Source: Chlamydoabsidia padenii
Lineage: Eukaryota > Mucoromycota > Mucoromycetes > Mucorales > Cunninghamellaceae
NCBI GenBank assembly: GCA_025330725.1
Contig: JAIWND010000004.1
Span: forward strand, 372,001 to 436,000
Reading direction: 5' to 3'
Length of the DNA stretch: 64,000 bases
Shown: one piece after another, positions 11,529 through 23,609 of the stretch
Layout: each line of letters opens with the position of its first letter
Numbering within the stretch: the stretch's first letter is position 1
Translations under genes and position numbers: made by a program
Notes under the pieces: generated by a model
The model's database searches: none
Told to the model about the DNA's origin: nothing
What the model saw: the letters and a program-made list of their open reading frames with translations, nothing else

Positions 11529-12941
11529 CTATTCTTCATATTCCCGAGCAAAGTATCCAAGAGCAGATTGTTCGGTAGTATTCATCAAATCATGAATATC
11601 TTGATGATTTGGACATAATGATTGGATCTATGAGATTGAAATAATAGTAAAACGTTGTGAGTAAAATGATCATCCATCCACATCTTCTTCTTTTACCTCC
11701 TTCCTTGCCAATTGTTGAATTGAGTCCCGGGCATTAGGACCCACGATAGGTTGGTTTGTATCATTTTGTTTAGCAATATAATCCTTGATAGCCTTGAATG
11801 CAGCCGCACCTGTCAATTCGTTCACTAGAGGATCCTGCTTTTTTTCAATATAAACCATTCGATAATCGTCGCATAATTCTTCAGGTCGTGGGAAAGAGGA
11901 TGTACGTATATCTAGAGAGAGAGAGAGAGAGAGAATTATGAGTGATAAGTGGTAAGTTATTAATCCAGTGCCTTACTTGGTGAAGGACGTAATAAAGACA
12001 ATTCATCTCTTGATTTTTCATTTTCGTAAGGTTGTATAAGCCATTGTTGAGTTTTACTGTTGATGTCTTTGGTGTTTAAAAAGAGTCCATTGGTTTCCTT
12101 AAAGTCGCCACCCTGTTAATCAAATAAGTGAGGTGAATTTTACAATACATTATCCAAAATAAATGACTTACTCGAATGTCAATAACCAAATGGGGAGCGG
12201 CCTGAGGAAAGATGAACCCATCCTTGTATTTCCAACGTTGATTATGAGCCAATCCAGGTTTCCTAGCGTATTGAATAAGCGGCTTGTCCTTTTTGATGTC
12301 CCCTCCACGAATATCGATGACTATAGGAGAGATACAATGTTAGTTTTTAGGGTATAAAGGGTGATTCTTTTTATGACTTGCCCAATCCTGACTTCTTGTT
12401 AATCAAAAATCCATCTTCATGCATCCAAAGCTAAAATAAAAGGGAGGTTGTCGGGGTAAAAGATACCGATTAGTATTGATATGACAATTGTTTGTTTTTT
12501 GTTACCTGATTGATACTGTCCACCATTTTCTGTTATGTATTAAAAACAATGTATGATTTAGTGCCCACCTCCATCCTTCGTTGCTTTGAGTTTACCTGAG
12601 GCCAAATAATGATAGTTGCATCGTTCTATATTACGCAGTTGAAAAAAGAAGAGAGCGAGTGTCGAAGGAGAAAGTTGAGAAAGAAGAGTGTCCAGTTTAG
12701 CCAGAAATACCAAAAAAGAGAGAGGGTATATCATAATATCATAAACATATATATATATATATATAAAGGGATGCAGTTAGTATCAAATCATAAAGTTGTG
12801 GAGACCAGAAGTATTATTGTTAGTGCTTACCGTCATACCACCACCGTTTACATCAACTGCCATTTCTTGTTGTTTACATCGCATAAAGAAGAATCCATCA
12901 GGGAAGCCTTCAACTGTTTTCAAGTCTTGCTTTCTCATCAT
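11529..12941 (-). CDS. beta-trefoil (QxW-type) lectin-domain protein
   Basis: Eight exons on the minus strand (12941-12831, 12625-12596, 12529-12506, 12430-12382, 12320-12172, 12112-11977, 11911-11697, 11627-11529), 270 residues. Residues ~10-145 form three similar units, each closing with a Q-x-W motif: SINQLW, HNQRWKY and KTQQWLIQ, the signature of the R-type beta-trefoil lectin fold, with repeated VIDIRGGD turns. The C-terminal ~120 residues (RDELSLLRPSP onward) have no domain I recognise. There is no signal peptide, so a cytosolic carbohydrate- or lipid-binding role is likely. The intron at 12381-12321 begins GC, not GT (GGGCAAGT), and its use is supported by the restored VIDIRGGD. An in-frame ATG at 13055 could extend the N-terminus by 38 residues; 12941 was preferred because the extension is low complexity. 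Confidence 0.82.
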
Positions 12942-13386
12942 TCTTTGTTGATTGTTGTGAGTGATATAATAGTGTGGGTAAAAGGAAGTAGTGGGGAAAA
13001 GAAAAGAAAAAAGACACGCAAATTGAAGTCGGTTCAATTTAGCTCCGGGCGGCATTTAAAGTATTAGCTCCGCTTTTTTTTGGGGGGGGGAGGAGGGATT
13101 CTTTAATCAAACAAAAGGGAATCTGCATGAATAAAGTGTGCAAGTAAATTGTTATCATGCAAGTTAAGTTTTCAAGCCAATACCATTAATTTGTAATCCA
13201 CATGTTTTGATTACTTTATACAAAAAAGGGAGAAGAAGTAGAGTCAAGACGATCATACATATGTATGATTTGCACTCAATTGTTGTAGGGAGAAAACGTT
13301 TATCCAAACATTATAAAGGATGTCCACTTTATGATCACCTTTCTTTTTATTTTTCTTTTAATTGATAGACGTTTTTTACAAGCAAA
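12942..13386. other. divergent promoter region
   Basis: Between the divergent lectin and membrane-protein genes. T-rich then G-rich run (TTTTTTTTTGGGGGGGGG) near 13072-13092. No other feature recognised. Confidence 0.5.
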
Positions 13387-14581
13387 ATGGCTAAATACGT
13401 AACAATTCCAACAGTCATCAAATACTTGTCGATAGGTTGTCTTCTTATTTTAGGCGGGGTTTCACTTTTAAAGAGTCAGGCCCGGCCTCGACACAGAATA
13501 GGTACGTTCACAAGTTTAACATACGACCATAAGTTGGCTCAGTTTTTTCTTTTACCTATTAGTTTGCCCTAAAATTGTGAATACTAAAACATCTGGCTAT
13601 GGTCAATACATCCATGTGGAAGGAACTTCATGCATTATCAGTACAACGATCGACGATGTGAAACTCCGACCGATGACTTTACCCTCTTCCTTCTCTGATC
13701 ATCCTCCGCCTTATACACTCATCACCGCCGTCAGTTATGAAAACATGTGCGCATTAGAGAATCTACTTTATACCCTATATGATTATCGTGCACATGTATC
13801 CAATTTCCCTCGAGTGGTAGTATATAACCTCGGGGTCAATCGAACCAATCAACTTGACGTTCTTGATCAACTTTATAGCAATGGATTGATGGATGAGCTA
13901 ATCCCATTCGACTATGAACAGTATCCGGCCTCATGGGATATTTCAGAAAAGAACAATGGAAAATATGAATGGAAGACTGCCATGATGTATGAGCAGTCCT
14001 TGAGAAAAGAAGGCAATGGTCTGCTGGTTTGGATGGACGCCAGTAACAAGGTTACACTCAAATTCCTGCATCACTTGCCAAATTATATCGCAAACGGCAA
14101 TGGATTCTGGGCCCCTCGTGGTGGACATCGACACTCATCGCCTATACAACCAGCTTTCCTTTGCAATGATGCGGTGTTTGGCTTTGATGGTCATGACCCA
14201 TCTATTTTCAATGCCATCATTGAGCCATGGTATCGCTGCAGCCTCGATCAAAATTGTATCGAAACTCCGACAGACTCGAATTTGCATAAACATCAAATCG
14301 CCCTGACCGACCTGGTTTATAAATCAGGGCGTATGTGTGACCAATCCCCTCGCTTTTTCAAAATTCGCACCCATCGAGATATGGCTTGTAAGGCCACTTT
14401 ATTTGAACGTGATAACCAGGGTTTGCTTTATCATCCATCGACCCTTGATCATGCACCGTGGTCCCCTTTTGATATCATGGATCATTCACTCTGGAGATAC
14501 CCATCACCAATATCCATACCCAGCCATCATCAACCTTTCCTTCATCTCCAGTTAGAGGACACCAATGAAGAAGGTGAATGA
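13387..14581 (+). CDS. type II membrane protein, putative glycosyltransferase-like
   Basis: Two exons (13387-13501, 13563-14581), 377 residues. The N-terminus has one hydrophobic segment (about 11-27, IKYLSIGCLLILGGVSLL) after a short basic stretch, fitting a type II anchor with the bulk in the Golgi/ER lumen. The lumenal part has LITAVSYENMCALENLLYTL, PRVVVYNLG, a GKYEWKTAMMYEQ block and LVWMDASNKV; the pattern of an early strand followed by W-x-D-A resembles nucleotide-sugar transferase folds and the poorly studied DUF1647-like group, but no DxD motif is clear. Conserved Cys and His residues occur in the last third. I cannot name a substrate. The gene is divergent from the lectin gene. Confidence 0.72.
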
Positions 14582-15506
14582 TTTCCCTCCATGAACCTAC
14601 CCCATCATCAATCATTAATTTTTAAAAAAGAAGACTTTATTACATTCTATTAAACTACAATCTACAAAAAATTACATTGGATAATACTATGCAGTTATGC
14701 TAATTTGTGGACATTATGTTTCTTTGTCTTGTTTCGAGATAAGGGTTCCGTAGCACCCACTCGACATTATGAGCAATCATATTTAATACAAGTCATAATA
14801 TTATCTTGCTTGGAAGGAGGAGCCGAAAATAAAATCGCCCATCTACGTATTTCCACCCAAAGTGAGTTCATGTTGATAGTTTTGTTGGTATTATAGTCCA
14901 AGATGTTAACTGAAAAAAAAAAAAGAAGAAATAAAGTGGGTTAAAGAAGTGAGTTCAATACCTGAGTTATTGTTTCGTGAGAATGCCTTGCCCTTTATAA
15001 AACATCAACAAGGTTGTTATCAGGAGAGCATTTTGACAGTTATTGGAGACTGAATGTGTGGTATAATGTCGTCGTCGTTGAAAGAGAGAGAGAGAGAGAG
15101 GAAAGAAAGGGGTGAGAATACAAATTCCGATCGGAGTCTATTTATATCGCTCAAGAGTCTATCACTTGGACTTGTTACATATTACCTCTGACGATAATCC
15201 TTTTTGAATAAAACTACCCAGTTTGATTAAATTATTAATTCATAATGTCGAGTTTCACATTCTGCATCAAATGATAGCATTGTATCCTTATGTTTATTGG
15301 CACTGTGTCCCCTCTGGTCTCAAGGATCTTTATATTTTTAAATCCCGCCTTCTTTTATTTTTCCAGTTCCAGTGTCTCAACTTTTGATAAATCTCTTTCT
15401 TTTCCTCATACCATCTTTTTTTTAAAACTTCTTCTCCCTTCCTTTCTCTTTTACATAACACCTCTTTTACTTTTATTAATCTACATCAACATACTCAGTT
15501 GCATAC
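14582..15506. other. intergenic, no supported gene
   Basis: About 0.9 kb. Contains a (GA)n stretch at 15081-15100, a minus-strand region with a plausible intron (15.0-14.9 kb) but no start codon in frame, and the motif AAATCCCGC at 15340, about 165 bp upstream of the kinesin ATG. Pyrimidine-rich sequence (15350-15490) precedes the kinesin start. Confidence 0.5.
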
Positions 15507-18296
15507 ATGCTTCACTCCTCCCCTCGTATACCAACTTCGACATCGAACACACCCTTGGCTCGTCCTGGGGTCTTCCCAGGTCATACCACCAACAATCGAC
15601 AATACCAACAAAAACAATCACAGCAACACAGAACTTACATTTCGGCCTATGCTTCATCACAGTCTACTAGAATCAATAGTGGTACTACTACACCTCTACT
15701 GACTGCCTCTACTTCTACAACATCCACTTCCACTTTGTCTACAAACAAAACGGTGTCTCGCTCTGCAGGAACCGAGAATGTCAAGGTTGCTGTTCGATGT
15801 CGCCCTTTGTCTCAAAAAGAATCCTTTTCCAAAGGTGAAAATGCTTGGGATATTGATACTTCTTTATCAAGGATTCGTGCAACTGATGCTGCTCTTTTGG
15901 CACGTCGACCTCTTCAACAACCTCCTTCGACTGAATTCCACTTTGGTAAGTTTATAAAACCAAACTTGTCTTTTTTTATTACTAACTCTCTTCCCCCAAG
16001 ATAATGTTGCTTATGGTAGTGATAACAAGGCTCTGTATGAAAGCAGTGTGAAACCATTGATTGGTCAAGCTATGGATGGATATAATGGTAAACAACTTTT
16101 GAACAGGTTAAAAAAAAAGGGGGGGGTTGCGGGATAAACGGAATGTGGACTGATTATATTTTTATTATAGCTACGGTATTTGCTTATGGACAAACAGCTA
16201 GTGGTAAAACATATGTAAGTAGTTGGGGGGGGGTCTTGGAATATAAGAATTATGCTAATCATCTCTTCGTGCATTTGCTCTCCTTCTTTTTTTAGACAAT
16301 GGTAATAAGAACAAATGATATGCAATGTGCAGGATTAAAACTCATGATTGTATAGATGGGAACTGAATCTGAACCCGGGATTATCCCAAGAGCTGTAGAC
16401 GAAGTATTCTCGTACATTAAAACGGTAAATAAAACACAAAAACAACAATAACATTACACAATATTGATAATAATTAACCCTATTTGTAATTAGACCATGA
16501 ACAATGAATTCCTCTTACGGGTCTCTTACTTGGAAATATATAATGAAACTATCCGTGATTTACTCGCACCTGAAAATGACAATCTCAAAATCCATGAAAA
16601 CAAACAGGTAATGTGTTTATAACCCAAAACAAATCAAGGAAATAAAAAGAACTAATGATGTAATCTTTCTTTTTTAGCGTGGTATCTATGTTGCTCCTGT
16701 GGTTGAAGAGGTGGTGACCTGTGCGCAAGATGTCCTTGGGGTGATTCAACGGGGGGAAGGAAATCGACATATCAGCACTACGGATTACAACCTGCATAGT
16801 AGTCGGAGCCACACCATCTTCCAAATGATAATTGAAAGTAGACAAAGATCCAATGACAGCACTACTATATCAACAAGAACAACAATGTCTCAACAACCAC
16901 GATCACTTTTGGATCCTCGAAATCGAAAAGAATCAGTTAAAATCTCACAACTGGTAAGAAAATGGAGTTACAAAAAAAAAAAAAAAGATGTGGGCTAACC
17001 TTTGATTTGTTGCATCCGTAGAATTTGATTGATTTGGCAGGGTCTGAAAAGGCGGCATCGAATCAGGAACGCCGGAAAGAAGGCGCTTTTATCAACAAAA
17101 GCTTATTGACTCTGGGCACAGTCATCTCAAAGTTAACCGAAACCGGAAAAAAGTAAGTAGGAGGAATGAAAAATAGATACAGGACATCCAATTAATTACT
17201 TTTTAAATATCTAATCAGTGCTGGTCATATTCCCTACCGGGATTCCAAGTTAACCCGGATCTTACAAACATCACTCTCTGGTCAAGCAAAGGTGGTAGTG
17301 ATATGTACGATCAGTCCTTATGTTTTAGCGGTGGATGAATCAATCAATACTTTGAAATTTGCTACTCGGGTCAAAAAGATTGTTTTGACTGCCAAGAACG
17401 ATGCGGTAATGATAAATGACAATATTAATGTTGGACTGGTCATAACATCTTTGTTATTTTGTTTTTTAGGTTATGGACGACAAAGCGTTGCTCCAACAAT
17501 ACAGAAGTGAAATTGGTGACTTGAAACTCAAACTACAAACAGCAAATGATGTATTACTACAAGAACAAAAGTCTAATCAATCCATGTTGACGGCCGAACG
17601 ACAGCAGGTATAAATAGATGTGTAGATACAAAGGAAAGTAATTGATTTGACACTCATGCCCCTTTATCATCTTTTACTTAGTATGAACAAGAACTATTCC
17701 AAATGCGTCTGGTGCGAAACGCGTTGAAAGAAAGGTAAAATCACGCAAAAAAAAAAAAAAAAGTTAGGAATGAATATACATACTCATCCCCCCTCGTATG
17801 ATGTTTATCTAGAATTGACCATCTTACCAAACTTATTTTGACCTCGGCAACTGTCGCACCAACATCAACAGATATTAACCACGATACCTCCTCCAAAAGC
17901 AACAATGATAAACAACAAGGTCAATCAGTACTTTCTGAAACATCTGATCCTAAAGCAGCAAACGATCATGACAAGGCAACAACAGATGATAACTCAGGAA
18001 ATGATCCATGGGTGTTGGTTAGGGATCTTCGGCGTCAAATCCATGAATTAAGACAAAGCAACGAACAACTTCAGCAACAACTGACGATCAAGCAACAGCG
18101 ATTACAGCAATTGGAGGCCGATACCAGTCATCCAAAAGGGTTGGTGGATAAAGTGGCTCGATTGGAGGCGGAACTCAGTGTGACCAAGGCCGAACTGGAA
18201 CTCACTTCTTTAATAGCAAAGGAAGCACAAGATAACGATGCTGGTAAACTGGGATCTGATGATCATTCTTCGGTTTGGGATAAATCCTCACGATAG
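15507..18296 (+). CDS. kinesin motor protein (kinesin-7/CENP-E-Kip2-like)
   Basis: Twelve exons (15507-15945, 16001-16087, 16171-16214, 16296-16301, 16356-16424, 16494-16607, 16678-16953, 17022-17152, 17219-17405, 17470-17607, 17682-17734, 17813-18296), 675 residues. After a ~90-residue Ser/Thr/Gln-rich head, the motor begins at [14 protein letters not shown]-site motifs: GQTASGKT (about 182-189), SSRSH (294-298), DLAGSE (349-354), then [13 protein letters not shown]. Coiled coil follows (about 465-660). The TMMG after the P-loop and the neck sequence fit kinesin-7, which moves on microtubules toward plus ends (Tea2/Kip2 polarity factors, CENP-E). The fourth exon is only 6 nt (ACAATG), needed to restore the P-loop's TYTMMG. 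The motor contains a Ser/Thr-rich insert at about 305-335. Confidence 0.94.
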
Positions 18297-18688
18297 TGGA
18301 TATTTAGTTTTAATATAGTAAATTATTTACATTATACATGACACTTCTTTTTTTTTGTTACTTGATAACCTATATATCATATCCATTATATTCCTACACT
18401 CCCCTATTTATAAAACACCATTACCCAAAGATTAGTTTAACCCCCCACCCTACCCATGTGTATAATAGAATCAAATAAAAACAGATAATCATTGACAATA
18501 TCCACCGAATTGATTTTATTGATTTATTTAGTAGTAACAAGAAAAAAAAAAAGGGGGGGGAGAGGATAATGTATTATATGTATATGTTACGTATTTCAAA
18601 GGGGATAAAAAAAGTGTATACATGACTATAACAAGGTCAAAAGAAGGAGATAATATAAAATAACAATAAGAATAAGGGAAATGGGTGT
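18297..18688. other. convergent 3' intergenic region
   Basis: Between the stop codons of the kinesin and casein kinase genes. A/T-rich with A10/G8 run near 18540-18560. No gene seen. Confidence 0.55.
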
Positions 18689-20331
18689 TTAAAAGAAGGA
18701 AAACAAACAGCAGCAGGAGGAGTCGCGCTTGTGGATGGATTCGGCAATTTGAGAATCATGAATGGCATTATTGTTGATCCGTTGGTAAGATTGAGGTTGA
18801 TGGATGGCCCGATATTGATATTTGTCATTAGGTAGTCGTTTTGTTGTATGGCGCCAATTCGGGTTGGTATGATCCCCAGTACTACCAGTTGCTGTGTGAT
18901 TCAAAGCACCCATGACACCATGGCGTCTTTGTTGTTGATACTTGTTAAAAAAAAAAAAGAGAGAGAGAGAGAGATAGTTTGTTAGTGATACAGTCTTCAA
19001 CCCCCCCCCCTCCACCCTTAATTGTTTTAAACTTACTTCCCAACCTTTGCCTTCGTTCAATAGATTCCAGTCGTAAACGCCATCGTCCATTTCCCCTAAA
19101 TCCTCCAGGACCTTGGTGAATAATCCACGTATAAAGTCGTAATCAGGTGTTTCTTCAAATCCAAGTCGTCGAGCATATTGAAGGTAAGTGCCAAATTCTT
19201 CAGGAAAACCTTCACACAAATCCTTCACTACTGTTGTTTGCTTTTTTTCACCGATGCGTTCGTATTTCTGTTTGTTGGTTGCTGCCTTGAGTCCTTGCCA
19301 GGGTAAAGATCCTCGTAAAAAGTACATAAAGACATGACCCAATGCCTCCAGATCATCCCGACGAGATTGTTCTAATAAAAGAGCAAGTTAGTATTCATAG
19401 GAGTGTCTTTTTTGTTTCATTTTACTTACCACGACCCAAGTGAGTATTGACACTCATGTATCTGGCCGTTCCTGAGAGAGACTTTCGTTCACGATAAGGA
19501 ATATGTTGCTTTGTTTTTGGATCCCTGTATTGTTTGGCCATACCAAAGTCGATCATAAACACCGTATTAGCTTGTTTGGTACCAGGTCGACCAATCAAAA
19601 AGTTGTCAGGCTTGATATCCCTATCAACATAAATGTTAGTCATTGATTCATTAGACAAATCATCTTTTTTGGGAACTTACCGATAGATCATGTTACGTTC
19701 ATGGACACTTTGGACTCGAGATACCTAATAATAATTATAAAAGAGATTATTAAATGGGAGGAGAGAAAAGTCCATAAAATAAGAGAGACTTACCATATGT
19801 TTTGCCAGCATTGCCACCGTTTTGACACTAAAGTTTCTTGAGCACATATCAAACAAGTCTTCTAAAGAGGGGCCCAACATATCCAGGACGAGAATGTTGT
19901 GTAATCCCTCTTGACCAAAATAATAGGTTTGTGCTATTCCTGGTAACCCCGCCAAGATTTTGTATGTTCGATATTCATCACGTAATTGAGGTGCATCCGA
20001 TTTTCGTGGTTCAAACTTTATGGCGACCTGATGGTTGTTGAGAAGATTGATACCTATAAAGAAGCAAAAAGTGTATTATAAAAGAAAAAGAAGAGACAGA
20101 GAGAGAGAAAGTTAGTTTAGTGTCAGTGTTCCAGTGTTTTCACACGCACTCTTTTTTTATCCTGTTCTTTTAACGCGATACACCCTTCTTTTCCAATATA
20201 ATCTTACCTTCATAAATGATACCAAAACTGCCTTCACCAATCTTTCTTCCAATTTTAAAGTGTACACCAATGACACTGGAAGTGGAGATGGCCATTGCAG
20301 AGTTACGATGAGACCTTCGGTGAGTAGCCAT
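18689..20331 (-). CDS. casein kinase I, Yck/gamma-like, with Cys-rich tail
   Basis: Six exons on the minus strand (20331-20208, 20053-19794, 19724-19681, 19620-19430, 19371-19037, 18940-18689), 401 residues. Motifs: [11 protein letters not shown] (about 32-42), Lys in VAIKFEP (about 54), [12 protein letters not shown] (Asp about 144), [51 protein letters not shown], all diagnostic of casein kinase I. CK1 enzymes phosphorylate acidic or primed Ser/Thr in membrane traffic, growth and nutrient signalling. The tail (about 319-401) is Asn/His/Gln-rich and ends in [11 protein letters not shown]; a terminal Cys cluster is how yeast Yck1/2 and animal CK1-gamma are palmitoylated and held at the plasma membrane, which is the likely role here (inference). 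Confidence 0.94.
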
Positions 20332-20933
20332 GACTTTGTTAAGAAGTGGGAGGGGAAGGGTTTATAAAGATGATACAAATAGAATGGGATTTGGGGTATA
20401 GAGATAGATATAATAAGTTTGCTTTATTAAAGTGTATATACAATGGAGTGAATAGACACAAAAGTCGAATGGAGTCAGTTGGATGAAACTGAAAGGGGGA
20501 AGGAAGAAAGAAGCAAAAAAAAAAAAAAAAAAAAAAAAGTTCGGGTGAAAGAGAGAAAAAGGATTAAAACGCCGCCATCTCTTGGGTGTAATGCAGCGCC
20601 ATTGAATAAGAGTAAACCTTATTGGTTTATTTCCACCAAGGTCCGATCTTTGCACACATTTGAATTAACACTTCTTCATCTTTCTATAAGCACGCTATCC
20701 TCAAACATGTCTTTCATCTTGCCCTAAATCAAAATGCAAAGAACAAAATTATTTCAAATCCCGTTTATCATCGAGAAACCCTGTGTGGCTGAGAATTTAT
20801 GTCATTTAACCAAACAGGTTGAAATGATAATACAAAAAGGGAGCTTCTTTATTATCTACTACGTACATACAAACTATTTGATGGTCATGTACCATATTAT
20901 TATACTTGATGGGAGGGAGGGAAAGAAAAAAGT
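20332..20933. other. intergenic, no supported gene
   Basis: Upstream of casein kinase I and downstream of the protease gene. A-run at about 20515-20538 and motif AAATCCCG at 20756. No coding sequence recognised. Confidence 0.5.
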
Positions 20934-22274
20934 CTATGGTTCAGAACCAAGTGTGCCTTTCAGGGCACTAAAACCAACACGTTTCTGATCAGTATCAAAA
21001 ACAGTATATACACTTGATAAAAAGACACCACCGACAATCCATGGTTCCTTTGGCTCAACGTTTGCCACCACACCACCATAACAAAGATCTGAACCTTCAC
21101 TGATCCGGCCGGGACTGAAACTATTGACGGAAATCGGAAATTGTTTGCCATTAATCGTAAAAACCAAAGTAGGGATGCTGGCACAAGGAAGAGTCCATCT
21201 TTTACTGTTTTCTACTCGACTAGCACCAACTATACCACTGTAAAGATTCTCAACAAATTGAGCATCGGCATTGATCAGTGTCGATCCTAAAATCGGGATT
21301 TAAAAAATGCATGAATAATTTTTTTGAAATCCCGTTTTTTTTTTTTTTTTTTTCTAGTCATCCTCTCCTTCATATTTACCTGTATCAACAATAAAGTTTA
21401 CATTGGAAGCGAGAACTTTAGAGCCAACAGAAGCTTCATCTAGTTGCACTTGCCAGTACTTTGCATCATTCACATAAGTATATGTGATTTCTCCAGCTAC
21501 ATGGTGTTCGTTATAGCCACCCAAGGTCAATTCGCCCTGTTCCCCATTTAGCCGAGCAAGATCCAAGCGGACGCCAAACATCCGTTGCTTAATTTTTTTT
21601 TGATTATATAAAGTATCAATTAAAGGAGGGGATCCTATATGAGACAAGGCTTGGAATCCAAGACCCATAAGCCCATCAGGGGAGAATATATCCCTGGCCA
21701 GTCCATCCGAATACACATCCCCCACGCCAAAACCTTGACCTTCAGCCACCAGACCACCCAAGGATACGCTGTCAGTGTAAACTGATCCTGTCACTGATGA
21801 TTTGTCAGCAAAGTCCAAATTGAATTTTTTCCCAGTGTCCCTACTTGTTGCTGATCGTAAGGGATCATAGCGTGTGTGACCATCACAATTAGCGCCACAC
21901 TTGACTCCAGGGATAAACAGATCGGAGGAACCAGTGTCGACATCTACATCAAACTCTTCTTGCCCCTCGCCTGTACCGATTGTGATTGTAGTGTACCATA
22001 ATATATCTTTATCCGATTTTAATTCTGCCAAGCCTGGGCCAAAGGTTTTTGCGGGTGGTAGTGGAGGAGTATCATCTTCGTGGGAGAGCAATTTGATTCC
22101 ACCAGAAATCAATTTTGAATTCCCGCTTGCATGAATTTCAGAATCGGTTTGAATAGACGACCCTCGAAATGATTTTAGTTGAAGAATATGAATTCCAGTA
22201 TTGCCAACGGGAGCAGCATTGCTATACAGTGAGCAACATAATAAAAGTAAACATATATACACTAACATTATCAA
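20934..22274 (-). CDS. secreted pepsin-like aspartic protease
   Basis: Two exons on the minus strand (22274-21380, 21286-20934), 415 residues. Residues 1-20 form a signal peptide (MIMLVYICLLLLCCSLYSNA), followed by a propeptide to about residue 85. The two active-site triads are plain: DVDTGSS (Asp about 113) and FIVDTGSTLI (Asp about 297, split by the intron). A flap Tyr-Gly lies within the first lobe and the C-terminal lobe ends WIVGGVFLSSVYTVFDTDQKRVGF. Family: pepsin A1, as in rhizopuspepsin and mucor proteases, secreted at acid pH to digest protein. The intron (21379-21287) holds AAATCGGGATTT and GAAATCCCG, an inverted pair of the motif discussed in the findings, plus a T-run of about 19. 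Confidence 0.94.
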
Positions 22275-23600
22275 TTATAATAGTGAGGAAGAGGAAAAAG
22301 GAAAGAAAAAAAAAGTGAAAAGGAGGAGAAGGAAGAAAGATTCAGTGTGTGTCTTAATATGCCCAACCTCCTTATATCTTATTACGGAGCAACATCCTAC
22401 TTTATGCTTCAAGTTGCCCCTTTGTACCCGCCAATTTCTGTTTTCTCCTATTTTACAAAGTGATTATAGCCTTGCCAATGTCTTTCTTGCTTGCTATGAA
22501 CCGGACTTTACTCATATTAGTCCAAAATCCAGTATGACAAGATAGAATGTCTGTTATTAAAGTGATACAATCAATGCTGGTTACAGTTATCAATAGCATT
22601 ATTATTAGTTAATCAGAAGCTTTCATATATATATGTATACTGGGCATAATCGATTTAGCTGTCCCCTGTTCCATCCCGATCAAATAAAGGAGGACCTCGT
22701 TTGTAAAGACCTCCTGGAAGTATAACACCCAAATCAGGTACAAAGTTTGTCATTAAGTCTATGTTTCTCCGTAAAATCCGCCCAATTTTATTGTGATTAC
22801 AGTATAAATAAACTAATACATCTATACTAACTAATAATACACCATAAAAGATTCCCGTCACTTGGTATGTTTCGATGACACGTTGCAGAATGAGTACCCT
22901 AGATAGTATCGACCAATACGACCATTGTTGTAAGCACAAGCAATTGTGAAGTATCCTTGTTCAAAGCGATGAGTATGCCATAACGATCCTATATCAAATG
23001 ATGACTCCTTATTCTTTTTCTATCCTTGCCACGGTGTTTGTAGATCAAAGACTCCCCACCCCCAGCACTTGTTTATTGAAGCCGCACATTCAGGTCTGCC
23101 ATCCTCCATATCAAGTTAGTCTTCTCCGCAGCACACCAACATTCTTTATTCAGTCGTCTACAAAGAGGGTTAACACATCGTTTGTGCATAAACTATGGGG
23201 AAGGGTAGGTTAGTATCAACATGCATTGAGTCGTCGTTTCCTTTTTCTTTTTCTTTTTTTTTTTACGTTTACCATCTGATTGACACGATTTTACAAATAC
23301 TTTGCTTGTCTGTCGTAATTGAAGAGATTCCCCAAGTCTAATAAAAGTCGCCTAGCATGTCACCAGCACACCGTAATTCGGAAGGACCCATGTGATATGC
23401 ACTGTCCTAAAATGAATATATTAAAAAGAGATCGCAATATCTATTAGTTTCTATATCTTTTATCTTATCATTCTTCAAACATTAGCCAGGAAAAATTGTA
23501 TTTACCTACATCTAACAGCCAAACATCGACTGCCTTTTCAGTGAGGAAGGGGATAAAAGAGATTAAAGAAAAAAAAGAAGGAAGGAAAAGGGCAGTGGAC
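22275..23600. other. intergenic with possible decayed coding sequence
   Basis: About 1.3 kb. On the minus strand between 23480 and 22655 several stretches look coding but in different frames, such as RPECAASINKCWGWGVFDLQ (about 23105-23045) and WHTHRFEQGYFTIACAYNN (about 22985-22925), separated by stops, and a 94-codon open frame at 22939-22655. No start-to-stop model or domain could be assembled. It may be a dead gene; function unknown. Confidence 0.3.
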
Positions 23601-23609
23601 CCACACTTT

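Noticed and set aside
14700..15060. Spliced minus-strand gene ending NSLWVEIRRWAILFSAPPSK
   Set aside because: A good intron pair exists but the upstream exon has an in-frame stop and no start codon.
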